In this document: positions 23,127 through 32,700 of the stretch, in pieces | Numbering within the stretch: position 1 is the stretch's first letter | Layout: each line of letters opens with the position of its first letter | Source: Chitinivorax sp. B | Lineage (GTDB): Bacteria > Pseudomonadota > Gammaproteobacteria > Burkholderiales > SCOH01 | Assembly (NCBI RefSeq): GCF_005503445.1 | Contig: NZ_SCOH01000033.1 | Span: 1 to 61,178, forward strand | Reading direction: 5' to 3' | Length of the DNA stretch: 61,178 nucleotides | The notes under the pieces: generated by a model | Database searches by the model: none | Seen by the model: only the letters and a program-made list of their open reading frames with translations | Told to the model about the DNA's origin: nothing | Translations under genes and position numbers: made by a program

Positions 23127-23585
23127 ATGAACAAGGTCAAAACCTATGCCGGTGGCTGTTTATGTGGTGCCATCCGGTTCGTTGCATCTGGCCCGGCGTT
23201 GAACCCACACACCTGCTCATGTAAGCGGTGTCAGCGTCATTCTGGCGCGTTGACCCAGATCTGGGTTGAGTTTCCGAAAGACAGCGTGCAATGGGTGGGT
23301 GCTGGTGGCATGCCTGCTACTTGGCGTTCATCAGCGTATTCAAGCCGCGCATTCTGCTCGAACTGTGGTAGTACTTTGGGTGCCATAGACGACAACCCGA
23401 CCATCGCACTTGTCCTGGGTGTTTTCGATTCGCCCAACAGCAAAGAACTCGCCCCCACCAAGCATTCATTTGTTTCAAAACGACCAAAGTGGTGGCGCGT
23501 ATCTTCCGTCATTACCGGCAAGGCGTTGCACAATCCCTCCAGGCTTTCACCTTACTGTGACCAGGCGTCGGGCGAGGACGAGTGA
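23127..23585 (+). CDS. GFA-family zinc protein (Gfa/CENP-V-like)
   Basis: Start chosen at the ATG at 23127, with GGGGAGGG just upstream, rather than 23106. 152 residues. The zinc ligands are in place: GGCLCGAIRF, HTCSCKRCQRHSG and FCSNCGSTLG give the CxC, CxxC and CxxC sets of the glutathione-dependent formaldehyde-activating (GFA) fold. Only some members were linked to formaldehyde and glutathione; many have no assigned reaction. No formaldehyde dehydrogenase is next to it. It ends 33 bases from the convergent serA gene and closes the accessory island. Confidence 0.85.
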   Translation: MNKVKTYAGGCLCGAIRFVASGPALNPHTCSCKRCQRHSGALTQIWVEFPKDSVQWVGAGGMPATWRSSAYSSRAFCSNCGSTLGAIDDNPTIALVLGVFDSPNSKELAPTKHSFVSKRPKWWRVSSVITGKALHNPSRLSPYCDQASGEDE

Positions 23586-23617
23586 CGCCCCTGTTGTGTC
23601 GCGGGATTGGACTGGAA

Positions 23618-24847
23618 TTAGTAAAGAATCCGGCACCGAATTGTCCCGGTCACTTGTTGTAATGCCTCAAGCGCTACCTGGCTGGAGTCGACATCGACAT
23701 CCATCACCACATAGCCAACATGTTCGTTGGTTTGCAGGAACTGTGACGAAATATTGATGCGGTTGGCGGAGAACACCTCGTTGATGTGTGCCAATACACC
23801 GGGTTCATTGCGGTGAATGTGTAGCAGTCGGCATTTTCCGGGGTGGGCGGGTAGCGATACTTCCGGGAAGTTGACGGCGGTCAGGGTTGATCCATTGTTG
23901 GAGTATCGCAGGAATTTGGCGGCGACTTCGGCACCAATGTTGGCCTGGGCTTCCAGCGTGCTGCCGCCGATATGCGGGGTGAGAATCACATTGTCAAATG
24001 CTCGCAACGGTGACAGGAATTCCTCATCATTGCCTTTGGGCTCAACCGGGAATACGTCAATCGCGGCACCAGCAAGGTGTTTACTGGACAGGGCTGCAGC
24101 GAGTGCATCGATATCCACCACCGTGCCGCGGGAGGCATTGATCAAGTGGCTGCCTGGTTTCATCTGTTGCAGCTCGTGTCTGCCGATCATGTTCATGGTC
24201 TGGGCGGTTTCCGGCACATGCAGGGTGATGGCATCGGCTTGCGTCAGTAGTTCATCTAGCGTGCTGACTTGGCGTGCATTGCCCAGCGGCAGCTTGGTTT
24301 CGATATCGTAGAAGGCGACCTGCATGCCCAGTGCTTCAGCCAGCACGCCGACCTGAGTGCCGATATGGCCATAGCCGACGATGCCCAGGGTTTTGCCACG
24401 GACTTCCACACTGCCTTCTGCCGATTTAACCCAGCCACCCCGGCGTACAATGGCATATTTTTCGGGGATGCCGCGCATCAGCATGATGGCCTCGGCAATC
24501 ACCAGTTCGGCAACGGAACGTGTATTGGAGAATGGTGCATTGAATACCGGGATGCCACGTAGGGCGGCAGCGGTCAGATCAACCTGATTGGTGCCGATGC
24601 AGAAGCAGCCTACGGCAATCAGCTTTGATGCTTCGGCCAGAATGGCATCAGTCAGTTGCGTACGGGAACGGATGCCGATGAAATGTGCATCACGCACGGC
24701 CTCGATCAGTTCTGCTTCGGGTAGCGATTTGCGATGATAGTCGATGTTTTCATAACCATCAGCCTTCAGCGCCGCGACAGCAGATTCATGCACACCTTCC
24801 AGCAACAGAAACTTGATCTTGTGTTTATCCAGCGAATATCGTTTCAT
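23618..24847 (-). CDS. serA: D-3-phosphoglycerate dehydrogenase SerA
   Basis: Start chosen at the ATG at 24847 (GAGG 5 bases upstream), giving 409 residues against 410 in E. coli. It makes the first step of serine synthesis, oxidising 3-phosphoglycerate with NAD. Marks: N-terminal FLLLEGVHESAVAAL; NAPFSNTRSVAELVIAEAI; NAD loop LGIVGYGHIGTQVG; catalytic INASRGTVVDIDAL with Arg; HIGGSTLEAQ with the catalytic His; C-terminal ACT domain (HRNEPGVLAHINEVFSANRI), the serine feedback site. This short, E. coli-type enzyme can also reduce 2-oxoglutarate. It is divergent from a D-2-hydroxyglutarate dehydrogenase-like gene starting 125 bases away. Confidence 0.95.
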   Translation of the reverse strand: MKRYSLDKHKIKFLLLEGVHESAVAALKADGYENIDYHRKSLPEAELIEAVRDAHFIGIRSRTQLTDAILAEASKLIAVGCFCIGTNQVDLTAAALRGIPVFNAPFSNTRSVAELVIAEAIMLMRGIPEKYAIVRRGGWVKSAEGSVEVRGKTLGIVGYGHIGTQVGVLAEALGMQVAFYDIETKLPLGNARQVSTLDELLTQADAITLHVPETAQTMNMIGRHELQQMKPGSHLINASRGTVVDIDALAAALSSKHLAGAAIDVFPVEPKGNDEEFLSPLRAFDNVILTPHIGGSTLEAQANIGAEVAAKFLRYSNNGSTLTAVNFPEVSLPAHPGKCRLLHIHRNEPGVLAHINEVFSANRINISSQFLQTNEHVGYVVMDVDVDSSQVALEALQQVTGTIRCRILY

Positions 24848-24972
24848 TCCAGCCTCACGCGGTGACAATACCTGATAAAATCGATTGGGTATTATGGCAC
24901 AGGCGCTGTATATGTGGCCAACCCTTGCATGGGTGGCCTATTGACCTCACAACAACGATACATGACAACACC

Positions 24973-26358
24973 ATGAGCTTTTCCCTGATCCCCGCCCTTG
25001 AGCAGATTTTTACCGACCAGCGAGTGCGTACCGATACCGATGCACTCAATCAATATGGCCTGGACTGGACTCGCATTTACACCCCACAGCCGATTGCAGT
25101 GGTGTTTCCCAAAATGGTGGACGAAGTGCAAGCGCTGGTGCGCTTGGCCAATGAACATGAGATTGCACTGGTGCCCTCTGGCGGGCGTACCGGTCTGTCA
25201 GGGGGGGCGGTGGCCAGGCAGGGTGAAGTGGTTGTGTCGTTCGACCGCATGGATAACTTGCGCGATTTCAACCCAGTCGATCGCACGGTAGTGTGTGAAG
25301 CGGGTGTCATCACCGAACGTTTGCAACAATTTGCACACGAGCAAGGCTTATACTTCCCTGTGGATTTTGCCTCGCGTGGTTCCAGCAGGCTGGGTGGCAA
25401 CATCTCGACTAACGCAGGCGGGATCAAGGTGGTACGTTATGGTCTGTTCCGTGACTGGGTAGTGGGCCTGAAAGTGGTGACCGGCAGTGGTGAGGTGTTG
25501 GAACTGAACAATGGCCTGATCAAGAATGCAACAGGCTATGACCTGCGCCATCTGTTCATTGGTGCGGAAGGTACACTGGGCTTTGTGGTGGAAGCCACCA
25601 TGAAGCTGGCCCGTGCGCCACGTGAGCTGTCAGTCATGGTATTGGCGGTGCCAGAGTTGGAGGGCATCATGAATGTGTTCAACAGCTTCCGTAGCCGCAT
25701 CGATCTGACAGCATTCGAGTTTTTCTCGGAAAAGGCGTTGAAACATGTGCTGGCACGTGGTCATCTACAACGGCCATTTGAAAGCGAGAGCAATTATTAT
25801 GTATTGCTTGAGTTCGAGAACCAGAGCGATGCAGAGCAGGAACTGGCCCTGCAATTGTTCGAACAAGCGCTGGAGCAAGGTTGGATTGTCGATGGGGTGA
25901 TCAGCCAGTCCGATACGCAGGCCAAGACATTGTGGCGTTTGCGCGAAGATATCAGCGAATCGATTGCACCGAAAAAGCCCTACAAGAACGATATTGCCAT
26001 CACCATTGCCAATGTACCGCCGTTCATGCAGGCACTGGATGCGGTCCTGGCCCGTGAGTACCCGGATTTCGAGGTGGTCTGGTTTGGCCATATTGGCGAT
26101 GGCAACCTGCACATCAATGTGCTGAAGCCGGACGATCTGTCGATGCCGGATTTCGTCGGCCGCTGCCAGCAGGTGAACCAATGGGTATTCGACCTGGTCC
26201 GCCAGTATCGTGGCAGCATTTCGGCCGAGCATGGCGTGGGGTTGACCAAGCAGCCTTATCTGGATTACACCCGCTCAGCCGCCGAAATCGAGCTGATGCG
26301 TGGTATCAAGCAGGTGTTTGACCCTAAAGGCATCATGAATCCCGGAAAATTGCTGTAA
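24973..26358 (+). CDS. FAD-linked D-2-hydroxyacid dehydrogenase, likely D-2-hydroxyglutarate dehydrogenase
   Basis: Start chosen at the ATG at 24973 (461 residues); the frame is open earlier but reads into the serA promoter. FAD-binding type 4 fold: VPSGGRTGLSGGAVARQGEV, ASRGSSRLGGNISTNAGG, GAEGTLGFVVEATMKLARAP. The C-terminal cap has FGHIGDGNLHINV, with the metal-binding His, and SISAEHGVGLTKQPYL. The family includes GlcD, D-lactate and D-2-hydroxyglutarate dehydrogenases, which pass electrons to ETF or quinones. No glcE/glcF subunits are adjacent, which argues against glycolate oxidase. The divergent serA makes D-2-hydroxyglutarate the most attractive substrate, since that is the by-product of SerA. 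Substrate is an inference. Confidence 0.85.
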   Translation: MSFSLIPALEQIFTDQRVRTDTDALNQYGLDWTRIYTPQPIAVVFPKMVDEVQALVRLANEHEIALVPSGGRTGLSGGAVARQGEVVVSFDRMDNLRDFNPVDRTVVCEAGVITERLQQFAHEQGLYFPVDFASRGSSRLGGNISTNAGGIKVVRYGLFRDWVVGLKVVTGSGEVLELNNGLIKNATGYDLRHLFIGAEGTLGFVVEATMKLARAPRELSVMVLAVPELEGIMNVFNSFRSRIDLTAFEFFSEKALKHVLARGHLQRPFESESNYYVLLEFENQSDAEQELALQLFEQALEQGWIVDGVISQSDTQAKTLWRLREDISESIAPKKPYKNDIAITIANVPPFMQALDAVLAREYPDFEVVWFGHIGDGNLHINVLKPDDLSMPDFVGRCQQVNQWVFDLVRQYRGSISAEHGVGLTKQPYLDYTRSAAEIELMRGIKQVFDPKGIMNPGKLL

Positions 26359-26392
26359 TTTTCGGCCGGCGTCGTGTAGGTGCCAAAAGTGA

Positions 26393-26421
26393 GTGCTGTC
26401 CAGGTCCGCTTGCGACAGCAC
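26393..26421 (-). terminator. Stem-loop between glnE and the dehydrogenase gene
   Basis: GTGCTGTC pairs with GACAGCAC across a 13-base loop. It lies between two convergent genes. No T-run, so a weak terminator call. Confidence 0.3.
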
Positions 26422-26568
26422 CATTTCAAGGGTCGCTCCATTTGATCAGGAATCCAACCAGCTACCGGTGTCGTGGCTATCCTGTTGGAGATGTCAACAG
26501 AACTTAAAGCAAAGGTACGAATGTTTTACTTGGGCAATGCCGTGATAATGCCTTCTGGGGATGGCAGA

Positions 26569-29259
26569 TCAGGGTTGTCCAAACACCGTGCACCACACCG
26601 CCATTACCGTTGCAATATGCGGCTCAATCGCAGTTTCATCCACGATGTAACGCTTTCGCCCATCAAGCCGTTGTGCATGTTGTAACCGACGGTATTCACG
26701 ATACTCCTGTTGTGCTGCCAAGGCTTGATCTGCTGGTAACAGGCCAGCGTCTGCTGCAAAACCAAGCAGGGCGATATTGCCTTTGTTGCCGGTCAGTTTC
26801 GGGTGAGCTGCCGAATAAGCCAATACCAGATACTGTACGATGAATTCCACATCAATGATGCCACCACGGCCATGTTTCAGATCAAAGCCTTCACGGCTGC
26901 CCAGTCGGTTTTCCAGCATTTTGTGACGCATGGCATAAACTTCTTGACGCAAGGTAGCCAAGTCACGATGTTGCATCAGCACGTGCTGTCGGATTGTCTC
27001 GAATTGTTCACCAACGGCTACATCGCCGGCACAGTAGCGGGCGCGGGTCAGGGCTTGATGTTCCCATACCCAAGCATGGCCATGCTGGTAATCGGCAAAG
27101 CCTTCGATACTGGTTACCATCAACCCACTTTCGCCATTGGGGCGTAATCGCAGATCAATCTCGTACAGCATGCCAGCAGCAGTCGATGTACTCAGCCAAG
27201 TGCCGATACGCCGGGCCAACTTGGCGTAATTCTCACCCGCACTGTCATGATCATCTTCATATAAGAAGATCAGGTCCAGGTCAGAGGCGTAGCCCAATTC
27301 TTTGCCACCCAGTTTGCCGTAACCGATGATCGCGAAACGTGGCATATCACGATGCTTGCCTGGTAGAGCCAGCCAGCAGCAACGCAGCACTTCAGCCAAG
27401 ATCAGATCAGCCAGATCCGACAAATGGTCTGATAGGGTTTCCAGCGGCAACAGGCCCGCCAGATCCTGCGCAACCAGCCGGAACAGGTGGGTGTGCTGGA
27501 AGTGTCGCAACATGTCCATCTGCTGTTCTGCATCGCCGGCGACGGCATCCAGCTCTGCGGCCAGCCGCTCACGTGCTTGTGGCCAATCGGGTGCGGCATA
27601 GAGCAGTCTGGCATCAAGCAGTTCATCCAGCAGAATCGGGTGGCGTGTCAGATAGTCGGAAACCCATGGGCTGGCACTATACAGACTGGCTAGCCGCTTG
27701 AGTGTTTGTGGGTGTTCACTCAGCAATGCCAGATAGGATTCGCGACGTAGGATGGTATCCAGCAGTCGGATCATTCTCGATAAGGTGTCGTCCGGATTGG
27801 GCATGCCTGCTGCTACTTCGATGATCGGTGGTAGCAGTGCATCCAGCCGTCTGCGGCTGCGCTCCGGGATTTGCCGATAGCGGGATGAGGATTTCATTTG
27901 CCCCAGCAACTGCTTGACGGTATCCGGCTCGTGGTACCCCAGTTCAGCCAGTTTGGCAGTGTGCTGTTCACTGTATTCGTCGTCCTGCCATAAGTCATCC
28001 AGTGGGTGTTCGCCTTCGTCCTGTGGGGCTGTGAAGACATGCTCGAAATGATTGGTGACCCGGCTGCGATGCCGTTGCAAGGTTTTCTCAAAAGCACCCA
28101 ACCCATCAAAACCCATGCTGTGGGCAATCTGCAGCCGGTCTTCTGCTTGTGTCGGAAGGGTTTGTGTCTGCGCGTCATCCAGATATTGCAAGCGATGTTC
28201 CAGATTGCGCAGAAAGGTGTAAGCATCCAGCAGCTCATGTGTGGCATGGTGTGGCAATAGTTTGTGTTGGCCTAACCAGGCAAGTACGGCCCGGGTTGAG
28301 CGTAGTTGCAGGCCGCGTTCCCGACCACCGCGGATCAGCTGAAACACCTGTGCGATGAATTCAATTTCGCGTATGCCACCTGGACCCAGTTTGATATTTT
28401 CGGCCATGTCACGTCGTGCTACCTCGCGACGAATCTGACCATGAAGGCTACGCATCGAAGCATAGGCACTGTAATCCAGGTATTTGCGATAGACAAAGGG
28501 CTTGACCAGCGCCCATAATCCCTCAGCATCCCCAGTCAGGGCGCGACCTTTCAGCCAGGCATAGCGTTCCCATTCGCGGCCTTGGGTATGCAGGTATTCC
28601 TCCAGCATGGCAAAGCTCGATACCAGCGGGCCGGAGTCGCCATAGGGTCGCAAACGCATATCGACTCGGAATACAAAGCCATCGGCAGTTGGCTCGTGCA
28701 ATGTGGCAATGATCAAGCGTCCCAGTCTAGTGAAGAACTCGTGATTCGATAGCTTGCGGGGGCCATTGGTGGTGCCATCTTCCGGATACACGAAAATCAG
28801 ATCGATATCCGACGAGACATTCAATTCGCCGCCACCCAGTTTGCCCATGCCAACCACAATCAATTGTTGTGGCGTACCGGTCTCGTCGCCAATCGGCTCG
28901 CCAAATTGTGGGTGCAACCAATGTGCATGGTGCTTAACGGCCTGTTCAACGCTGATTTCAGCCAAGCTGGTTACGGAGCTGACGACTTCATTGAGGTTCG
29001 CCAGGCCACTGATGTCGCGCAGGATGATTCTGGCCATGACATGTTTGCGCAGGGTTCTCAGCAGACGTTTCAGTCCGACCTCATCGGTGACGGCGGGCTG
29101 TTCGGCAATGAACGCTTGCATTGCTGCTTTGTCGTACGGTTGCTGTGCCAGTGCGGTTTCGGTGCTGACCAGCATGGGACTGGCGGTATGCAAACGTTGC
29201 AGGTAGCGGCTATGTTGGCTGGCCAGATCAAATGGGGTAGCGGATTGGTGTTCGCGCAT
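26569..29259 (-). CDS. glnE: Bifunctional glutamine synthetase adenylyltransferase/deadenylase GlnE
   Basis: 896 residues from the ATG at 29259; a GTG at 29322 is an alternative start with no better support. Two nucleotidyltransferase halves: an N-terminal deadenylylating domain with GMGKLGGGELNVSSDIDLIF and a C-terminal adenylylating domain with GYGKLGGKELGYASDLDLIF; each has the metal-binding DxD. Between them lies the helical regulatory part. GlnE attaches or removes AMP on glutamine synthetase in response to PII and glutamine, setting nitrogen assimilation. Monocistronic here, as in many betaproteobacteria. Divergent from the YhdP gene across a 464-base gap. Confidence 0.95.
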   Translation of the reverse strand: MREHQSATPFDLASQHSRYLQRLHTASPMLVSTETALAQQPYDKAAMQAFIAEQPAVTDEVGLKRLLRTLRKHVMARIILRDISGLANLNEVVSSVTSLAEISVEQAVKHHAHWLHPQFGEPIGDETGTPQQLIVVGMGKLGGGELNVSSDIDLIFVYPEDGTTNGPRKLSNHEFFTRLGRLIIATLHEPTADGFVFRVDMRLRPYGDSGPLVSSFAMLEEYLHTQGREWERYAWLKGRALTGDAEGLWALVKPFVYRKYLDYSAYASMRSLHGQIRREVARRDMAENIKLGPGGIREIEFIAQVFQLIRGGRERGLQLRSTRAVLAWLGQHKLLPHHATHELLDAYTFLRNLEHRLQYLDDAQTQTLPTQAEDRLQIAHSMGFDGLGAFEKTLQRHRSRVTNHFEHVFTAPQDEGEHPLDDLWQDDEYSEQHTAKLAELGYHEPDTVKQLLGQMKSSSRYRQIPERSRRRLDALLPPIIEVAAGMPNPDDTLSRMIRLLDTILRRESYLALLSEHPQTLKRLASLYSASPWVSDYLTRHPILLDELLDARLLYAAPDWPQARERLAAELDAVAGDAEQQMDMLRHFQHTHLFRLVAQDLAGLLPLETLSDHLSDLADLILAEVLRCCWLALPGKHRDMPRFAIIGYGKLGGKELGYASDLDLIFLYEDDHDSAGENYAKLARRIGTWLSTSTAAGMLYEIDLRLRPNGESGLMVTSIEGFADYQHGHAWVWEHQALTRARYCAGDVAVGEQFETIRQHVLMQHRDLATLRQEVYAMRHKMLENRLGSREGFDLKHGRGGIIDVEFIVQYLVLAYSAAHPKLTGNKGNIALLGFAADAGLLPADQALAAQQEYREYRRLQHAQRLDGRKRYIVDETAIEPHIATVMAVWCTVFGQP

Positions 29260-29723
29260 CGGCAGGGCTTTCGATAGAATGGCGGCGATTTCGATGATAT
29301 TCCAATATCCTATTGTTGCCACAGCGTGATGCCAATGATGATTTGGCTGGTTTCGTTCAGGCTGGGTTACGCATGGAAATGGTATAGATTGAGAAGTGTA
29401 TCGGACAAATGACTGTTACGTGCAAACGTGGTGGTCGTTGTCCGACCGGGTAGTCCTGAATGTGCCGTATGCAGACAGACCTGATGTCGATGAGCCCTTC
29501 CAACCTGATCCAGGTAACTGCGAATGGGCGCAGTCTTTCTTTCAGGCCAAACTGTTTCGACTGGTTGATACAGGGCTGGCAAACTGCCCGACTGCATTCT
29601 GGGACGGAGCACAGCGGGGTGTGGCTGTGCCCAATCATATTTGACTAGCCTTTGGCGTGGCCTGCGATAAGGCCGACAAGCGTAGTGTGAAATCGCTGCC
29701 TTGTCCCGTGATACTGATTGTTG
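29260..29723. other. Divergent gap between glnE and YhdP
   Basis: Must hold promoters for both genes. I see no reliable -10/-35 pair, gene or repeat. Confidence 0.5.
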
Positions 29724-32700
29724 ATGTCTGATACTTCGCCAAGCAAGGCTTCCATTTACTTCCGTTTTTGTCGCAAGCTCGTCTCACGCGCCATTGCTTG
29801 GCACTGTCGTGCCATATTACGCATCACCTTGGCTGTTGGTGTGCTGTTGTTGGCCGTGTGGGCGACATTGCAGTTCTGGTTGTTTCCCAATCTGGATCAA
29901 TACCGGCCGGACTTGGTGAGATTGGCCACTCGCGAGATCGGCTTGCCGATGACGATTGGCAATTTGTCAGGTTATTGGGATGGTCTGTCACCGCGTATTG
30001 TGTTCCGGGATGTCCATCTATTCGATACTGGCGGGCGGCCCGCAGTTGCGTTTGATCAAGTGTCAGCGACAGTGTCATGGTGGTCACCAGTGCTGTTCAA
30101 GCTCCGTTTTGCGTCGCTGACGTTGGAACGCCCAGCATTGGTGGTGCGACGTAGCCAGGAGGGTGTGATTTCCCTGGCAGGTATCCCGTTGAATGGTGAT
30201 GGCCCTGATAGTGGTTTTGGCGATTGGGTGCTTGAGCAGTCTGCCATCGATATTCGCCAGGCGCAGCTGACCTGGCTGGATGATCAGTTTCAGGCGCCAC
30301 CGTTGACGGTCGATCAGGTCGACTTCCGCCTGGACAATCGGTTCGGCTACCACCGTTTTACATTGTTGGGCAGACCACCAGCCCAGCTGGCATCACAACT
30401 GATGCTGCAAGGTAATCTGCGTGGTAAGCGACTGACCGAATTGGGCGGTTGGTCTGGCCAGACACGTTTCTCGCTCGACTACGCGGATCTGGCTGCCTGG
30501 CGCCAATGGATTCATTACCCGGTCTCGCTTGAGCGTGGTAAGGGGGGCGTCAGTGGTCAGCTTACGCTGGACCGTGGCAAGCCAAAACGCTTACAGATGG
30601 CGTTAAAGTTGAATGATGTGCAGGTCAGGTTAGGTCCGCAATTGTCGACACTGAGCGTACAGCGCATGAATACTGAATTCAACCTGGAGCGAACCGGCCA
30701 GCGCTATGATCTGCAGATTGCTCAGTTTGATCTGGACCGCCGTCAAGGGGCTGACATCCGGCAGCGCAACTTGCAAGTGGAACTGACAGATACAGGAGCG
30801 GGCGGCTGGCAGTTGACCCAGTTGAATGCGCCAGCTCTGGATTTGGCACCACTGGCCGAATTGGCCAGTACCTTACCCTTGCCAGAGCGAGTCAACCGCG
30901 CCCTGCAACAGTCCAATCCAAAGGGGCGATTGCGGGATGTTCGTTTTGAATGGGCGGCCGCGCCTGCACAAAGCTATCGTTTCAGTGGTGCATTTGAGCA
31001 GGTCAGCCTGGCGCCTATTGATGGTTCGCCAGGTGTTACCAGTTTGACGGGTGCGATCATGGCTAGCGAGCAAGGTGGCACCATGACACTGGATAGCCAG
31101 GAGGCCAGCTTGACCTTGCCGGGTGTATTCGAGCGTCCCCTCGCATTGACCAAGCTGGATGCCGCATTGGATTGGAAGCGGGATGGCAAGACTTGGCGGG
31201 CGCAGTTTCGCCGCATGCGGGTCGTCAACCCAGATCTGAATCTGCGGGTTTCCGGTGAATATCGATACACTGGCAAGGGCGCGGGCTGGGCCGATTTACA
31301 GGCTGAACTGGGCAGTGTAAATGCCAGCGCGGTGTGGCGTTATATGCCGCTGGTGACGTCTGCGGATTTTCGCCATTGGTTACAGGCAGCGCTGAAAGCC
31401 GGCACAGCAGAAAATGCCCGCATGGTGTTGCGTGGTGAATTGGATCAATTTCCATTTGAACGACCCAACAGCGGTGAGTTCCGGGTAGATGTGGATGCCC
31501 GTGATATCGATTTGATGTTTGGTCCGGGTTGGCCGAGAATCGACAAATTGAATGCAAAATTGGCCTTTGTTGGTGATCGACTGCGGATCGATGGCAAAAG
31601 TGGCAACATATTTGGTACACGCATTCTGAAAGTGCAAGGTGATATCCCCAGCCTTAACCGGGGTGACAAGCTGTTGATCAATGGTGAAGTAGAAGGTAGA
31701 ACGGATGATTTTCTGCGGTTTGTCGACAGCAGCCCGGTAGACCAAGCGTTGGATGGTTTCACCCGAGGTATCAAGGCGCAAGGGAATGCTCGTTTGGGTA
31801 TCAAGTTGGATATCCCGTTGCAACATACCGATGACACCAAGGTTGCTGGTCTTGTCCGTTTAGCGAGTAATCGACTGGATTTCGGGAAGTCCATTCCGCT
31901 CCTAAACAATGTCACGGGAACACTGCAGTTCACGGAACGGGGTATCGCCTTCAATAATCTTGCGGGGGAGGCTTTGGGTGGACGCTATGTGGCGAATGCA
32001 GATACCTTGGCGGACGGTACAGTGCGTATTACAGGACGCGGCCGGGTGACCGGGGCTGGTTTGCAAGGCTGGTTGGATCGTCCCTTGTATCGACAGCTGA
32101 AAGGCGATACAGCCTTTCAGTTGGGGTTGTTGATCCGTCACAACGGGACTGATCTGCTGGTGGAATCGAATTTGCAGGGTATGGCAGCCGATCTGCCACC
32201 GCCGTTTGCCAAGGCGGCGAGTGAGCAGCGTCCATTACGATTGCAATTGGCGGATAGTGCAGGGCAGACCCGTTGGCAACTGCGGCTTGATCGGCAACTG
32301 ATGTTGGATATGCTGGAAAGGCCGGATCAGCCAATGGCGGGCAATGTTGTATTGAATCCGCTGCCGGAACAAGCTGGCTTAGGGGGTGAGCCGATTCCAA
32401 TGGCTGGAACAATCCGGTCTGGGGTCAATGTGTCCGGTACGTTGTCAGCATTTGATGTCGATCGTTGGTTGCCATTGCTGAGTAGCGGTGATGGTAGCAG
32501 CACGCTGGCTTCGTTGAGCATCAATGATGTACGTGCCAACAGCATGACCATTCTGGACAAGACATTGCGCGATGTGAAGCTGAGTGCACAGCATGAAGGC
32601 AGCTCATGGCTGTTCAATGTCAGCAGCCATGAACTGCAGGGTGTTATCAGTTGGAACAGTCACGAAAGCGGCCGCGTGACAGCCCGATTGAAACGTTTGC

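Noticed and set aside
17400-23600. A complete chromosomal integron.
   Set aside because: Cargo and two folded sites look the part, but there is no integrase and no regular series of attC sites; kept only as separate, low-confidence sites.
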